In this document: positions 29,336 to 37,729 of the stretch, piece by piece
Numbering within the stretch: position 1 is the stretch's first letter
How the letters are laid out: each line of letters opens with the position of its first letter
NCBI GenBank assembly: GCA_026692705.1
Contig: JAPLOE010000213.1
Span: 1-64,000 of the forward strand
Length of the DNA stretch: 64,000 bases
Reading direction: 5' to 3'
Source of the DNA: Planctomycetota bacterium
Lineage (GTDB): Bacteria; Planctomycetota; UBA1135; GCA-002686595
Position numbers and translations under genes: made by a program
Notes under the pieces: generated by a model
Databases searched by the model: none
Seen by the model: only the letters and a program-made list of their open reading frames with translations
What the model was told of the DNA's origin: nothing

Positions 29336-31316
29336 GCGCCACCTCCGCCGGACGGGCCTCGATCAGCAGCGCGGGCAGCAGGAGCACGTCGCACAGCAGC
29401 GCGACGACGATCGTGATCGCCGCCATGCCGCAAAATTCCGAGGTCGTCGAGAGCCGGCCGAACATGCCGATCGAGAAGCCCAGCCCGAGCACGACCGAGG
29501 TGATCAGCACGGCGCGACCGGAGTGCTGGTACACGCCTTCGAGCGCCGCCAGCCGCGCGACGCCGCGCGAGCGCGCCTCGCGGAAGCGGTGCAGCAGGTG
29601 GATCGTGTCGTCGACGATCAGGCCGAGCAGCACGGAACTGATCATGGCGGTGGCGACCGACAGCGGCCGCCCGAGGGCCGCGAGCGCGGCGTACACGACG
29701 ATGCACGGCAGGATGTTGGGCACCATGGCGAGAAGCGCGTAGCGCAGCGAACGGAAGCCCGCCCAGAACAGGAGGAAGAGCGTCGCGAGGCTCGTCAGCG
29801 TGCCGGTGAAGGCGCTGCGGATCAGGCGGCCGGAGTCGCGCGCGACCTGCACGGATGCGCCGGTGACGCGCACCTCGTGAGCGCCGAGCGCGGTGGCGTG
29901 CGCCTCGATGCGATCGAAGAGCTTCTCGCGCGCCGTGCTGCCCGAAGGCTTGAGCAGGAAACGCAGCAGCCAGTCGCCCGCTTCGGAGCGGCGCGGATAA
30001 CCGGCGGGGCCGGCGACGCCCGGTTCCTGCAGCAGGTTCGCGCCGAACAGCGCGAGCTCGGCAGAGCCGGCGAGCGGCGAGCGCGCGGGCACGAGCACGT
30101 CGAACACGTCGCTGCCGCCGACGAAACGCGCGATGCGCTCCGATTCGCGCCGAAACTCGTGCTCCTCGGGCAGCACACGCTGCGGATCGTTGTCGACCTG
30201 CACGTGCGGCCAGAGCGCGAGCCCACCGAGCGCGACCAGCAGCGCACAGGCGCGGATCGCGAGCGCGCGGGCCGCGAGCCAGTCGGCGACACGGCGGCCG
30301 AAGAGCTCCGACAGCGAGCCCTGGCGCTCGACGATCGCGGGCGAAACCTTGCGCGCGAGGCGACCGAGCACGATCGGCGTGAGCGTGGCGGCGAGCGCGT
30401 ACGTGAGCGCGACTCCGAGCGCCGCGAAAACGCCGAAGTCGATCACGGCCGGAATCGAGCTGAACGACAGCGACAGGAAGCCGACGACCGTCGTCAGCGC
30501 CGCGAGCAAGGCCGGCCGCCGCAGCTCGAGCACCGCCTGTTCGGCCGAGTGGCGCGGCTCGCGTCCCGCGCGCAACCCGTCGAGGTAGGCCTCGACCCAG
30601 TGCACGCCTGCGGCGACGCCGACGGTCAGGAGCACCGGCTGCAGCATGACCGAGATCGGATCGAGCTCGCGCCCCAGCAGCGCGAACGCGCCCGAGGTCC
30701 ACAGGATCGCGATGCCGGCCGGCGCGAGGATCGCGAGCACGAGCCCGAGGTGGCGGTAGTAGACGAGCAGCAGCAGCACGAATCCCGCGACGACCAGCGG
30801 CAGCACGCGCCCCTGCTCCGCCCGCACCTCGCGCGCGATCACGACTTCGCCGACCGCGAGGCCGGAGAGCGACGAACGCAGAGTCGGCGGCGTGCGCGCG
30901 GCGAGCAGGCGCTCGAGCGACTCGACCGAGGGCGCGAAATTGCCGCCGGGAGCCGCGAGGTCGATCGCCCACACCGCGCTCGAGTCCGAACGCGACGGCC
31001 ACGGCTGGATGCGCGCGATCGCCGGCTCCGCGAGCAGGCCCTTGCGCAGCTCCTCCAGCGAATCGAGCTCGACCCGCGTCAGCGTCCCCACCCCTTCCGG
31101 CACCGCGCGGAAGGCCGCGACGACCGTCACGTCCGGCCCGAACTGCTCGACCCGCCGCGCCAGCGCGACCGTCTCCGTCGAATTCGGCGACTTCAGCGAG
31201 CGGTTCTCGATGTCGACCTCGAGCCCCCGCTGCGCCCAGACGAACGCCAGCGTCACGAGGAGCAGGGCGGTCACCACGAGGGCGTCGCGCAGGCCAGAGG
31301 TACGGACAGGAACCAA
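29328..31316 (-). CDS. MMPL/RND-family exporter
   Basis: About 12 TM, duplicated architecture, SVMLQPVLLTVGVAAGVHWVEAYLDG and SSVLLGLIVDDTIHLLHRFRE. TTG start as listed; start uncertain. Confidence 0.88.
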   Translation of the reverse strand: MVPVRTSGLRDALVVTALLLVTLAFVWAQRGLEVDIENRSLKSPNSTETVALARRVEQFGPDVTVVAAFRAVPEGVGTLTRVELDSLEELRKGLLAEPAIARIQPWPSRSDSSAVWAIDLAAPGGNFAPSVESLERLLAARTPPTLRSSLSGLAVGEVVIAREVRAEQGRVLPLVVAGFVLLLLVYYRHLGLVLAILAPAGIAILWTSGAFALLGRELDPISVMLQPVLLTVGVAAGVHWVEAYLDGLRAGREPRHSAEQAVLELRRPALLAALTTVVGFLSLSFSSIPAVIDFGVFAALGVALTYALAATLTPIVLGRLARKVSPAIVERQGSLSELFGRRVADWLAARALAIRACALLVALGGLALWPHVQVDNDPQRVLPEEHEFRRESERIARFVGGSDVFDVLVPARSPLAGSAELALFGANLLQEPGVAGPAGYPRRSEAGDWLLRFLLKPSGSTAREKLFDRIEAHATALGAHEVRVTGASVQVARDSGRLIRSAFTGTLTSLATLFLLFWAGFRSLRYALLAMVPNILPCIVVYAALAALGRPLSVATAMISSVLLGLIVDDTIHLLHRFREARSRGVARLAALEGVYQHSGRAVLITSVVLGLGFSIGMFGRLSTTSEFCGMAAITIVVALLCDVLLLPALLIEARPAEVARG

Positions 31317-31330
31317 GGTGTCACCCCTCC

Positions 31331-31346
31331 TGCATTCCCCGTGCCG
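31331..31346 (-). promoter_or_regulatory. Sigma-54-like promoter (CGGCACGgggaATGCA), minus strand, upstream of MMPL arm
   Basis: GG-N10-GC spacing; close to TGGCACGN4TTGCW. Confidence 0.55.
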
Positions 31347-31394
31347 GGCGCACCCGGCCCGCCCGCCCGCGCGGCTGCGGATCGGCCCTCGCGC

Positions 31395-31435
31395 GCGTTG
31401 TCATTCCTTCCAACACCTTGCAGGTCCTACAACGC
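31395..31435. promoter_or_regulatory. Candidate upstream activator dyad GCGTTGT...ACAACGC
   Basis: Exact 7-bp inverted repeat (31395-31401/31429-31435) between the two sigma-54-like promoters. Confidence 0.35.
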
Positions 31436-31484
31436 CGGCGCTTCTTTCCGGTTTGCGCGAGCCTCCGGACCCGCTTTCGCCCCG

Positions 31485-31500
31485 TGGCCCGCTCCTTGCT
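31485..31500 (+). promoter_or_regulatory. Sigma-54-like promoter (TGGCCCGctccTTGCT) upstream of the type III PKS operon
   Basis: One mismatch to TGGCACGN4TTGCW with exact GG-N10-GC spacing; 33 bp before ATG 31534. Confidence 0.65.
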
Positions 31501-31533
31501 TGGTCTCGGTCTCCTACCCGCGGACCCCCGAAC

Positions 31534-32721
31534 ATGACTTCACGCTTCCTTCAGGCTTTCGGCGCGCTCGCGCTCGCCAGCCTCGTGCTCGGCTCGGTCG
31601 CGGCGCTCAGCGTCGTCAAGAGCCGGCTCAACATCACCGTCTCCGAGGCGGACGAGAGCCCGGCCCGCGGGCCCGATCCGCTCGAGCTGCTGCGCGCCGA
31701 CGTCACGGAACTGCGCGGCGAGGTGGGAGCGATCGGCACCGCTTTGCCCGAGCACCTGCAGGTCCTCCACCAGGCGCTTTCGGACGCCGCCGACCAGCGA
31801 TCGCAGACGGCCGCCGCCGAGCTGGCCGAGCTGCGCCGCCAGGTGAACGCGCTGCAGTCGCGCCTCGACGCGTCCGCGGCCGAGCTCACCGCGCTGCGCA
31901 CGCAGAACCACGACACGCTCACGCGCCTCGCCGGCGCCGTCAACGAACTCTCCGCCGCCGTGCAGTCGAGCGCGAGTCAGGCCGCCGCGCTCGCGAACTC
32001 CGCCTCCGCCATCGAGAGCAAGCCGATCGAGGTCGTCGCGGTCGAAGTGCCCGTCATCGCGAGCGAAACGCCGGCGCCCGCCGCGCAACCCGTCGTCGCC
32101 GAGCCGGCCGCAGCTCCCGCGGAACCCGCGAAAAAGGGCTTCCTTTCGTTCAAGGTGCCCGAGAAAGGCTTCCGCTTCGAAGGCCGCCAGAAGCTCGGGA
32201 TCGTCGCGAGCCTCTCGCGCGTCGGTTTCGACGCCAAGAGCACGCTGCACGACTTCAGCGGCGTCACGCAGAAGGTCGAGGGCGAGCTGATCGTCGATCT
32301 CGCGCAGCCGGGCGCCTCGCCGTCGGGCAAGCTCGAAGTCGATGCGTCGTCGCTCGACACCGGCCTCGCCGATCGCGACGAAGGCATGCGCGAGCTGCTC
32401 AAGACCAAGGAACACTCCAAGCTCGTGTTCGAGTGGACCGGCTTCGAGCCCGACAAGGTCGACGTCGCCGCGCAGAAGGTCACGGGCAAGGCGCGCGGCA
32501 ACCTGACGCTGCGCGGCAAGAGCCGCGAGGTCACGCTGCCGGTAACGGTCACCGTCGATGCGAGCAAGCGCGTCGGCATCGAGGGCGAGCTCACGATCCA
32601 GCTGACCGACTTCGGCATAGAGCCGCCGAGCCAGCTCGGCATGATCTCGGTCGAGGACAAGCTCAAGCTGTGGATCTCGCTGCGCGCGCGCACGCTCGGG
32701 CCCGTGGAGGTCGCGAAGTGA
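31534..32721 (+). CDS. YceI-family lipid-binding domain protein with N-terminal TM and coiled coil
   Basis: C-terminal KLGIVASLSRVGFDAKSTLHDFSGVTQKVEGEL...LTLRGKSREVTLPVTV; coiled coil ELAELRRQVNALQSRLDAS. Confidence 0.85.
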   Translation: MTSRFLQAFGALALASLVLGSVAALSVVKSRLNITVSEADESPARGPDPLELLRADVTELRGEVGAIGTALPEHLQVLHQALSDAADQRSQTAAAELAELRRQVNALQSRLDASAAELTALRTQNHDTLTRLAGAVNELSAAVQSSASQAAALANSASAIESKPIEVVAVEVPVIASETPAPAAQPVVAEPAAAPAEPAKKGFLSFKVPEKGFRFEGRQKLGIVASLSRVGFDAKSTLHDFSGVTQKVEGELIVDLAQPGASPSGKLEVDASSLDTGLADRDEGMRELLKTKEHSKLVFEWTGFEPDKVDVAAQKVTGKARGNLTLRGKSREVTLPVTVTVDASKRVGIEGELTIQLTDFGIEPPSQLGMISVEDKLKLWISLRARTLGPVEVAK

Positions 32722-33149
32722 GCCGCGGCGCCGCTCCGTTCGCGCTCGCGAGCCTCGCGCTCGCTCTCGCGCCGGCCTGCATCACGCCGAGCGTGGTCGC
32801 GAGCTCGGGTCGCTCCGTGCAGGCCGAACCTGCCGCGCTCGACTGGCAACCGGCCGGTCCCGAGGCGCTCGACGGCTTCTTCGAGTCGGTCTCGATCGAA
32901 GGCGAGGCCGCGGCCGCGCTCGTGCGCATCTACTACCACTTCACTCGCACCGGGACGTACACGGGCGCCGCGCTCGTGATCGGCGGAAACGAGCCGGAAT
33001 TCCAGACGCTTTCGGGGCAGTGGAAGTTCGGACCCGAAGGGCTCGACCTCGGCGACGGAGTGCCGGTGCGGCTGCTCGCGGCGCCGGAGCACCTCCGCAT
33101 CGAGAGCGAAGGCGGCGTCGTCACCCTGCGGAAACGAGCGCTCGAGTAG
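32718..33149 (+). CDS. Small hypothetical lipoprotein/secreted protein
   Basis: GTG start overlaps the YceI stop (GTGA); signal sequence; ends TAG overlapping the next GTG. Confidence 0.6.
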   Translation: MSRGAAPFALASLALALAPACITPSVVASSGRSVQAEPAALDWQPAGPEALDGFFESVSIEGEAAAALVRIYYHFTRTGTYTGAALVIGGNEPEFQTLSGQWKFGPEGLDLGDGVPVRLLAAPEHLRIESEGGVVTLRKRALE

Positions 33150-33853
33150 TGGCCAAGGCGAACGATCTCACGCTCTACGACACGCACGCGGACCAGTGGT
33201 GGGACGCGCGCTCGCGGGCGTTCCGTTCGCTGCACCGCGTCAACGAGTTCCGCACCGCGCTGCTCACCGCGTGGCTGGGCACGAACCTCGAGGGGCAGGT
33301 CGCGGTCGACCTCGGCTGCGGCGGAGGGCTCCTGTGCGCGCACCTCGAGAGCTGCGGAGCGCGCTGGATCGGCGTCGACCTGAGCTTCGAGAGCCTCAAG
33401 ACGGGCCAAGGTCGTCTCGGGCGCCGTTTTGCGCGCGCGGACGTCGCGCACGTGCCGCTGAAGTCGGGCTGCGCGGACCTCGTGCTCGCGGCGGACGTGC
33501 TCGAGCACGTGCAGGACACGCGCGCTGTGCTCGCGGAAGCCGCACGCCTGCTGAAGCCGGGCGGTGCGCTGTACGTCAACACGATCAACCGCACGCGGCG
33601 CGCCAAGCTGCTCGCCGTCGATCTCGCCGAGGGCGTCGGGCTCGTGCCGCGTGGCACGCACGATGCGGCGCTGTTCGTCGATCCCGACGAGCTGCGCGCG
33701 GAAGCCTGGCACCTTCGACTGAGCCTCGAGGAACTGCAGGGCGAAAGCGTCGACGTGATCCGCACGGTGCGGAGCTGGGCCATCGCGCTGCGCCGAAGCA
33801 ACGACATCTCGGTCGGGTACAGCGCCCTCTTTCGAAAGGTTTCGAGCGCTTGA
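33149..33853 (+). CDS. SAM-dependent methyltransferase, UbiG-like
   Basis: VAVDLGCGGGLLCAHLESCGARWIGVDLS...ADVLEHVQDTRAVLAEAARLLKPGG. Confidence 0.88.
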   Translation: MAKANDLTLYDTHADQWWDARSRAFRSLHRVNEFRTALLTAWLGTNLEGQVAVDLGCGGGLLCAHLESCGARWIGVDLSFESLKTGQGRLGRRFARADVAHVPLKSGCADLVLAADVLEHVQDTRAVLAEAARLLKPGGALYVNTINRTRRAKLLAVDLAEGVGLVPRGTHDAALFVDPDELRAEAWHLRLSLEELQGESVDVIRTVRSWAIALRRSNDISVGYSALFRKVSSA

Positions 33854-34587
33854 GCCGCGCCCGCCGAATCTCCCTCGCGCTCGTGTACGGTGTCTCGTCG
33901 CACCTGACTTTTGCCGTCGCCGTCGCGTGGATGATCGTTTCGCTCTACGACGGGCTGCGCCCGGGCCGTGGCCCGTTGCAGGGCACCTGGGCCTGGATCG
34001 CGAACCTCGCGCTCGTCGCGCAGTTCCCGCTGCTCCACTCGTGGCTGCTCGCGCCATCGGGACGCGCCGCGCTCTCGCGCCTCGCGCCGAAGGAGTTCGG
34101 GCGTGACCTCGCGCCGACGACCTTCGCTTGGCTCGGCAGCCTGCAGGTGCTCGCGACGTTCGCGTTGTGGTCGCCGACCGGCATCGTGCTGCACGAGGCC
34201 GAAGGCGCGAGCCTGTGGTTCTTCCGCGCGCTGTTCGCCGCGAGCTGGCTGTTCCTCATCAAGGCGCTCAGCGACGCTGGGCTCGGACTGCAGACCGGCT
34301 CGATCGGCTGGACCGCGGTGCTCAAGGGCGAGCGTCCCCGCTACGGGGAAATGCCTACTCACGGCCTGTTCCGCGCCTGCCGCCAGCCGGTGTACCTCGG
34401 TTTCGCGCTGACGCTGTGGACCGGACCCGTGCACACGCTCGACAGCCTCGTGCTCGCGGTCCTATGGTCGCTCTACTGCGCGATCGGCCCGCTCCACAAG
34501 GAGCGTCGTTATCTCCGCATCTACGGGCAACGTTTCGAGAGCTACCGCTCCAGCGTGCCTTACTTCCTGCCTCGAATCCGCCCATGA
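33850..34587 (+). CDS. Isoprenylcysteine carboxyl methyltransferase (ICMT)-like membrane methyltransferase
   Basis: Multiple TM; GLFRACRQPVYLGFALTLWTGP...GPLHKERRYLRIYGQRFESYRSSVPYFLP. Confidence 0.8.
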   Translation: MSRARRISLALVYGVSSHLTFAVAVAWMIVSLYDGLRPGRGPLQGTWAWIANLALVAQFPLLHSWLLAPSGRAALSRLAPKEFGRDLAPTTFAWLGSLQVLATFALWSPTGIVLHEAEGASLWFFRALFAASWLFLIKALSDAGLGLQTGSIGWTAVLKGERPRYGEMPTHGLFRACRQPVYLGFALTLWTGPVHTLDSLVLAVLWSLYCAIGPLHKERRYLRIYGQRFESYRSSVPYFLPRIRP

Positions 34588-35633
34588 GAATCGCTTCCGC
34601 CGCCAGCGCCTTCCCCAAGTACTACTACGACCAGAAGACGGTGCAGGCGCGACTCGAGCGCATCTGGGCGCACAAGCCGGAGATCGTGCGGCGCCTGCCG
34701 GCGCTGATGGACAACTGCGGCGTCGAGGGTCGTGCGTTCGCGCTCGAGATCAACGAGTACGAGAAGCTCGAGAACTTCACCGACTTCAACGACCAGTGGA
34801 TCCGCGTGGCGCTCGAGCTCGGCCAGCAGGCCGTGCAGAAGGCGCTCGATCGCGCGGGGCTCAAGCCCGCGGACGTCGACCTGATCCTGTTCTCGACCGT
34901 GACCGGCCTCGCGGCGCCGTCGATCGACGCGCGCCTGTGCAACAAGATGGGCTTCCGCTCGGACGTGCGCCGCATGCCGTTGTTCGGGCTGGGCTGCGTC
35001 GCGGGAGCCGCGGCGCTCGCGCGCGCGACGGACTTCGTGCGCGGACGGCCCAAGGGCGTTGCGCTCGTGCTGACGATCGAGCTGTGCTCGCTGACCTGGC
35101 AGCGCGATGACATCTCCCTCGCGCATGTGATTTCCTGCGGGCTTTTCGGCGATGGCGCGAGCGCCGCGGTCGTCGTCGGAGCCGAGCACCCCGCGCGCGG
35201 CCTGACGGTCGTCGACACGCGCTCGGTGTTCTACCGCGACACCGAGGACGTGATGGGCTGGACCATCGGGGCGCACGGCTTCAAGATCGTGCTCTCGCCT
35301 TCCGTGCCCTCGGTCGCGAAGTAGCGCCTCGGCCCCGACTGCGCCAAGTTCCTCGCCGACCACAAGCTCACGCCGCAGGACATCGCGTTCTGGATCTGCC
35401 ACCCCGGCGGCCCCAAGGTGCTCGAGGCCGCGCGCGACTCGCTCGGCCTCGACGACGAAGCGGTCGCGATCTCCTGGGACTCGCTGCGCAACGCGGGCAA
35501 CCTCTCGAGCGCGTCGGTGATGCTCATCCTCGAGCGCACGCTCGAGCAGCGCCCGCCGAAGCCCGGCACCAAGGGCGTGCTGCTCGCCATGGGCCCCGGC
35601 TTCTGCTCGGAACTGCTGCTCCTGCAGGCCTGA
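34584..35633 (+). pseudogene. Type III polyketide synthase (chalcone/stilbene synthase family) interrupted by one in-frame TAG at 35322-35324
   Basis: Cys region FGLGCVAGAAALARA before the TAG; FWICHPGGPKVLEA (His) and AGNLSSASVMLILE (Asn) after it, in the same frame. May be a pseudogene, sequencing error or readthrough. Confidence 0.85.
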
Positions 35634-35643
35634 GCGCGCGACG

Positions 35644-36504
35644 TCAGACGGCGCGCGATGCCTCGCGAGAGGCGCAGTCGTAGTAGGCCTCGACGAGGCG
35701 GCGCACGCGCGGGCCGACCTTGCCGTCGCCGAGCAGTTGCGTGCCGATGCGGACCACGGGCACGGGGCCGCGTGCGGAGCTCGAGAGGAAACTCTCGTCG
35801 AAACGCGCGATTTCGGCCACGGGGACACGCTCGCGGCGCACGCGGAAGCCGAGCTTCGGCGCGAGGTGCAGCAGCACGGCCAGCGTGATGCCTTCGAGCA
35901 CGCCGTCGCCGGCGGTGACGAGCTCGTCGCCCGCGAAGAACGCGAGGTTGGCGCTCGAGCACTCGAGCACGCGCTCCTCCTCATCGACGAGCACGTGCTC
36001 GTAGCGCTCTTGCGCACCCAGCGGCAGCGGCTTGCGCTCGCGCACGAAGTCGGTCGTCTTGATCTTGGGCGCGCGACGGTGCAGGTGCGGCGCGAAGTCG
36101 AGCGTCACGCCTTCGCGCAGGAACTTCTCCGGGACGGCCACGAACGGCGAAAGCGCGACGAACATCTCGGCGCGTTGACCCTGGATCTCGAACGGCTCGC
36201 GCAGCACGTCAAAGCGCACGCGCGAGTCGGCACCGGGATAAGCGCGCACGAGAGCATCGAGCGCGGCACACAGACGCGTGCGATCGAGCGGCTTCGGCCA
36301 GCCGAGGCCCGCCATCGAACGTTCGGTGCGCGCGAGGTGCTCCTCGAGCCACAGGAAACGCTCGTGATCGAACGTGCGCAGCGCGGAATACACGCCGCCG
36401 GGGAAACGCTCGAGCAGGTCGTGGACGTTGCCGCTGCCCGCCTCGACGGCGAGGGCGCGCGGGCCCGATTCGGTGAGCGCGTGGAGCTGCAGTTCGGCGG
36501 CCAT
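35644..36504 (-). CDS. Class IV aminotransferase (PLP fold type IV)
   Basis: GGVYSALRTFDHERFLWLEEHLARTERS...TDFVRERKPL...VLECSSANLAFFAGDELVTA..GVLEGITLAVLL. Confidence 0.88.
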   Translation of the reverse strand: MAAELQLHALTESGPRALAVEAGSGNVHDLLERFPGGVYSALRTFDHERFLWLEEHLARTERSMAGLGWPKPLDRTRLCAALDALVRAYPGADSRVRFDVLREPFEIQGQRAEMFVALSPFVAVPEKFLREGVTLDFAPHLHRRAPKIKTTDFVRERKPLPLGAQERYEHVLVDEEERVLECSSANLAFFAGDELVTAGDGVLEGITLAVLLHLAPKLGFRVRRERVPVAEIARFDESFLSSSARGPVPVVRIGTQLLGDGKVGPRVRRLVEAYYDCASREASRAV

Positions 36505-36529
36505 GCGCGGAAGCGTATACGATCCCGCG

Positions 36530-37729
36530 ATGCAACTCGCGCCCTCGCTGCTCCTGCTCGCGCTCGCCACCGCTTGTGTCGCGACGCCGCCCGCCGATCC
36601 CGCCGCGCACGCGCGCGCGCTGCACACGGAACTGCCCGTCATCGACGGCCACAACGACCTTCCCGGCCGCATGCGCGACCGCACGCGCGAGAACTTCGAG
36701 TCCTGCGACTTGTCGCAACCGCGCCCGGAGTTCCACACCGACCTGCCGCGCCTGCGCACCGGCGGCGTCGGCGCGCAATTCTGGTCGGTGTTCGTTTCGG
36801 CGAGCACGGAAGCGAGCGGCGACGCGCTCGAACGCACGCTCGAGCAGGTCGACCTCGTGCACCGCATGGTGCGGCGGTACCCGGAATGGCTCGAGCTCGC
36901 ACCGACGGCCGACGACGTCGAGCGCATCCGCGCGAGCGGCAAGCTCGCCTGCATGCTGGGCATCGAAGGCGGCTACTCGATCGAATGTTCGTTGCCCGCG
37001 TTGCGCATGTTCCACCGCCTCGGTGTGCGCTACATGACGCTCACGCACACGCTCACGACGGCCTGGGCCGACTCGTCGACGGACGAGCCGCGCCACGGCG
37101 GCCTCGCGCCCTTCGGCGAGGAGGTCGTGCGCGAGATGAACCGCCTCGGGATGCTCGTCGACCTGAGCCACGTGTCCGACGACTGCGTGCGCGACGTGCT
37201 CGCGCTCTCCACGGCGCCCGTGATCGCCTCGCACTCGTCCGCACGCGCGCTCGCGAACCATCCGCGCAACCTGCCCGACGACCTGCTCGCGGCCATCGGT
37301 GCGCACGGCGGCGTCGTGATGGTCAATTTCGGCTCGAATTTCATCGATCCGGTATCGGCGGAACAGGCGGCGCGCACGCTGGTCGTGCAACGCGAGCTCA
37401 AGGCGCGTTTTCCCGACAAGGCCGACTACGACAAGGCGCTGGCCGAGTTCCGCGCGACGCTCGTGACCAGCCGCGGCACGGTCGAGCTCGTCGCCGACCA
37501 CGTCGAGCACATCGCGCGCGTCGCCGGAGTCGACCACGTCGGCCTCGGCTCCGACTTCGACGGCGTGAGCAGCCTGCCCGAAGGCCTCGACAGCGTCGAT
37601 CTCTACCCGAACCTCACGCGCGTGCTGATCGAACGCGGCTGGAGCGACACCGACCTGCGCAAGCTGTGCGGCGGCAACGTGCTGCGAGTCCTGCGCGAGG
37701 CCGAACGCGTCGCGCGCGCGTCGAACTAG
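36530..37729 (+). CDS. Membrane dipeptidase (renal dipeptidase, M19) lipoprotein
   Basis: LPVIDGHNDLPGRM...MLGIEGGYSIE...TLTHTLTTAWADSST...LVDLSHVSD...HVGLGSDFDGV. Confidence 0.93.
   Translation: MQLAPSLLLLALATACVATPPADPAAHARALHTELPVIDGHNDLPGRMRDRTRENFESCDLSQPRPEFHTDLPRLRTGGVGAQFWSVFVSASTEASGDALERTLEQVDLVHRMVRRYPEWLELAPTADDVERIRASGKLACMLGIEGGYSIECSLPALRMFHRLGVRYMTLTHTLTTAWADSSTDEPRHGGLAPFGEEVVREMNRLGMLVDLSHVSDDCVRDVLALSTAPVIASHSSARALANHPRNLPDDLLAAIGAHGGVVMVNFGSNFIDPVSAEQAARTLVVQRELKARFPDKADYDKALAEFRATLVTSRGTVELVADHVEHIARVAGVDHVGLGSDFDGVSSLPEGLDSVDLYPNLTRVLIERGWSDTDLRKLCGGNVLRVLREAERVARASN

Noticed and set aside
35322-35324. Genome-wide amber reassignment as explanation for the PKS TAG
   Set aside because: TAG is used as a normal terminal stop by several genes here (for example those ending at 10316, 16021, 33149, 37729, 43702, 44617, 51149, 62619), so a global TAG-to-sense change is unlikely.
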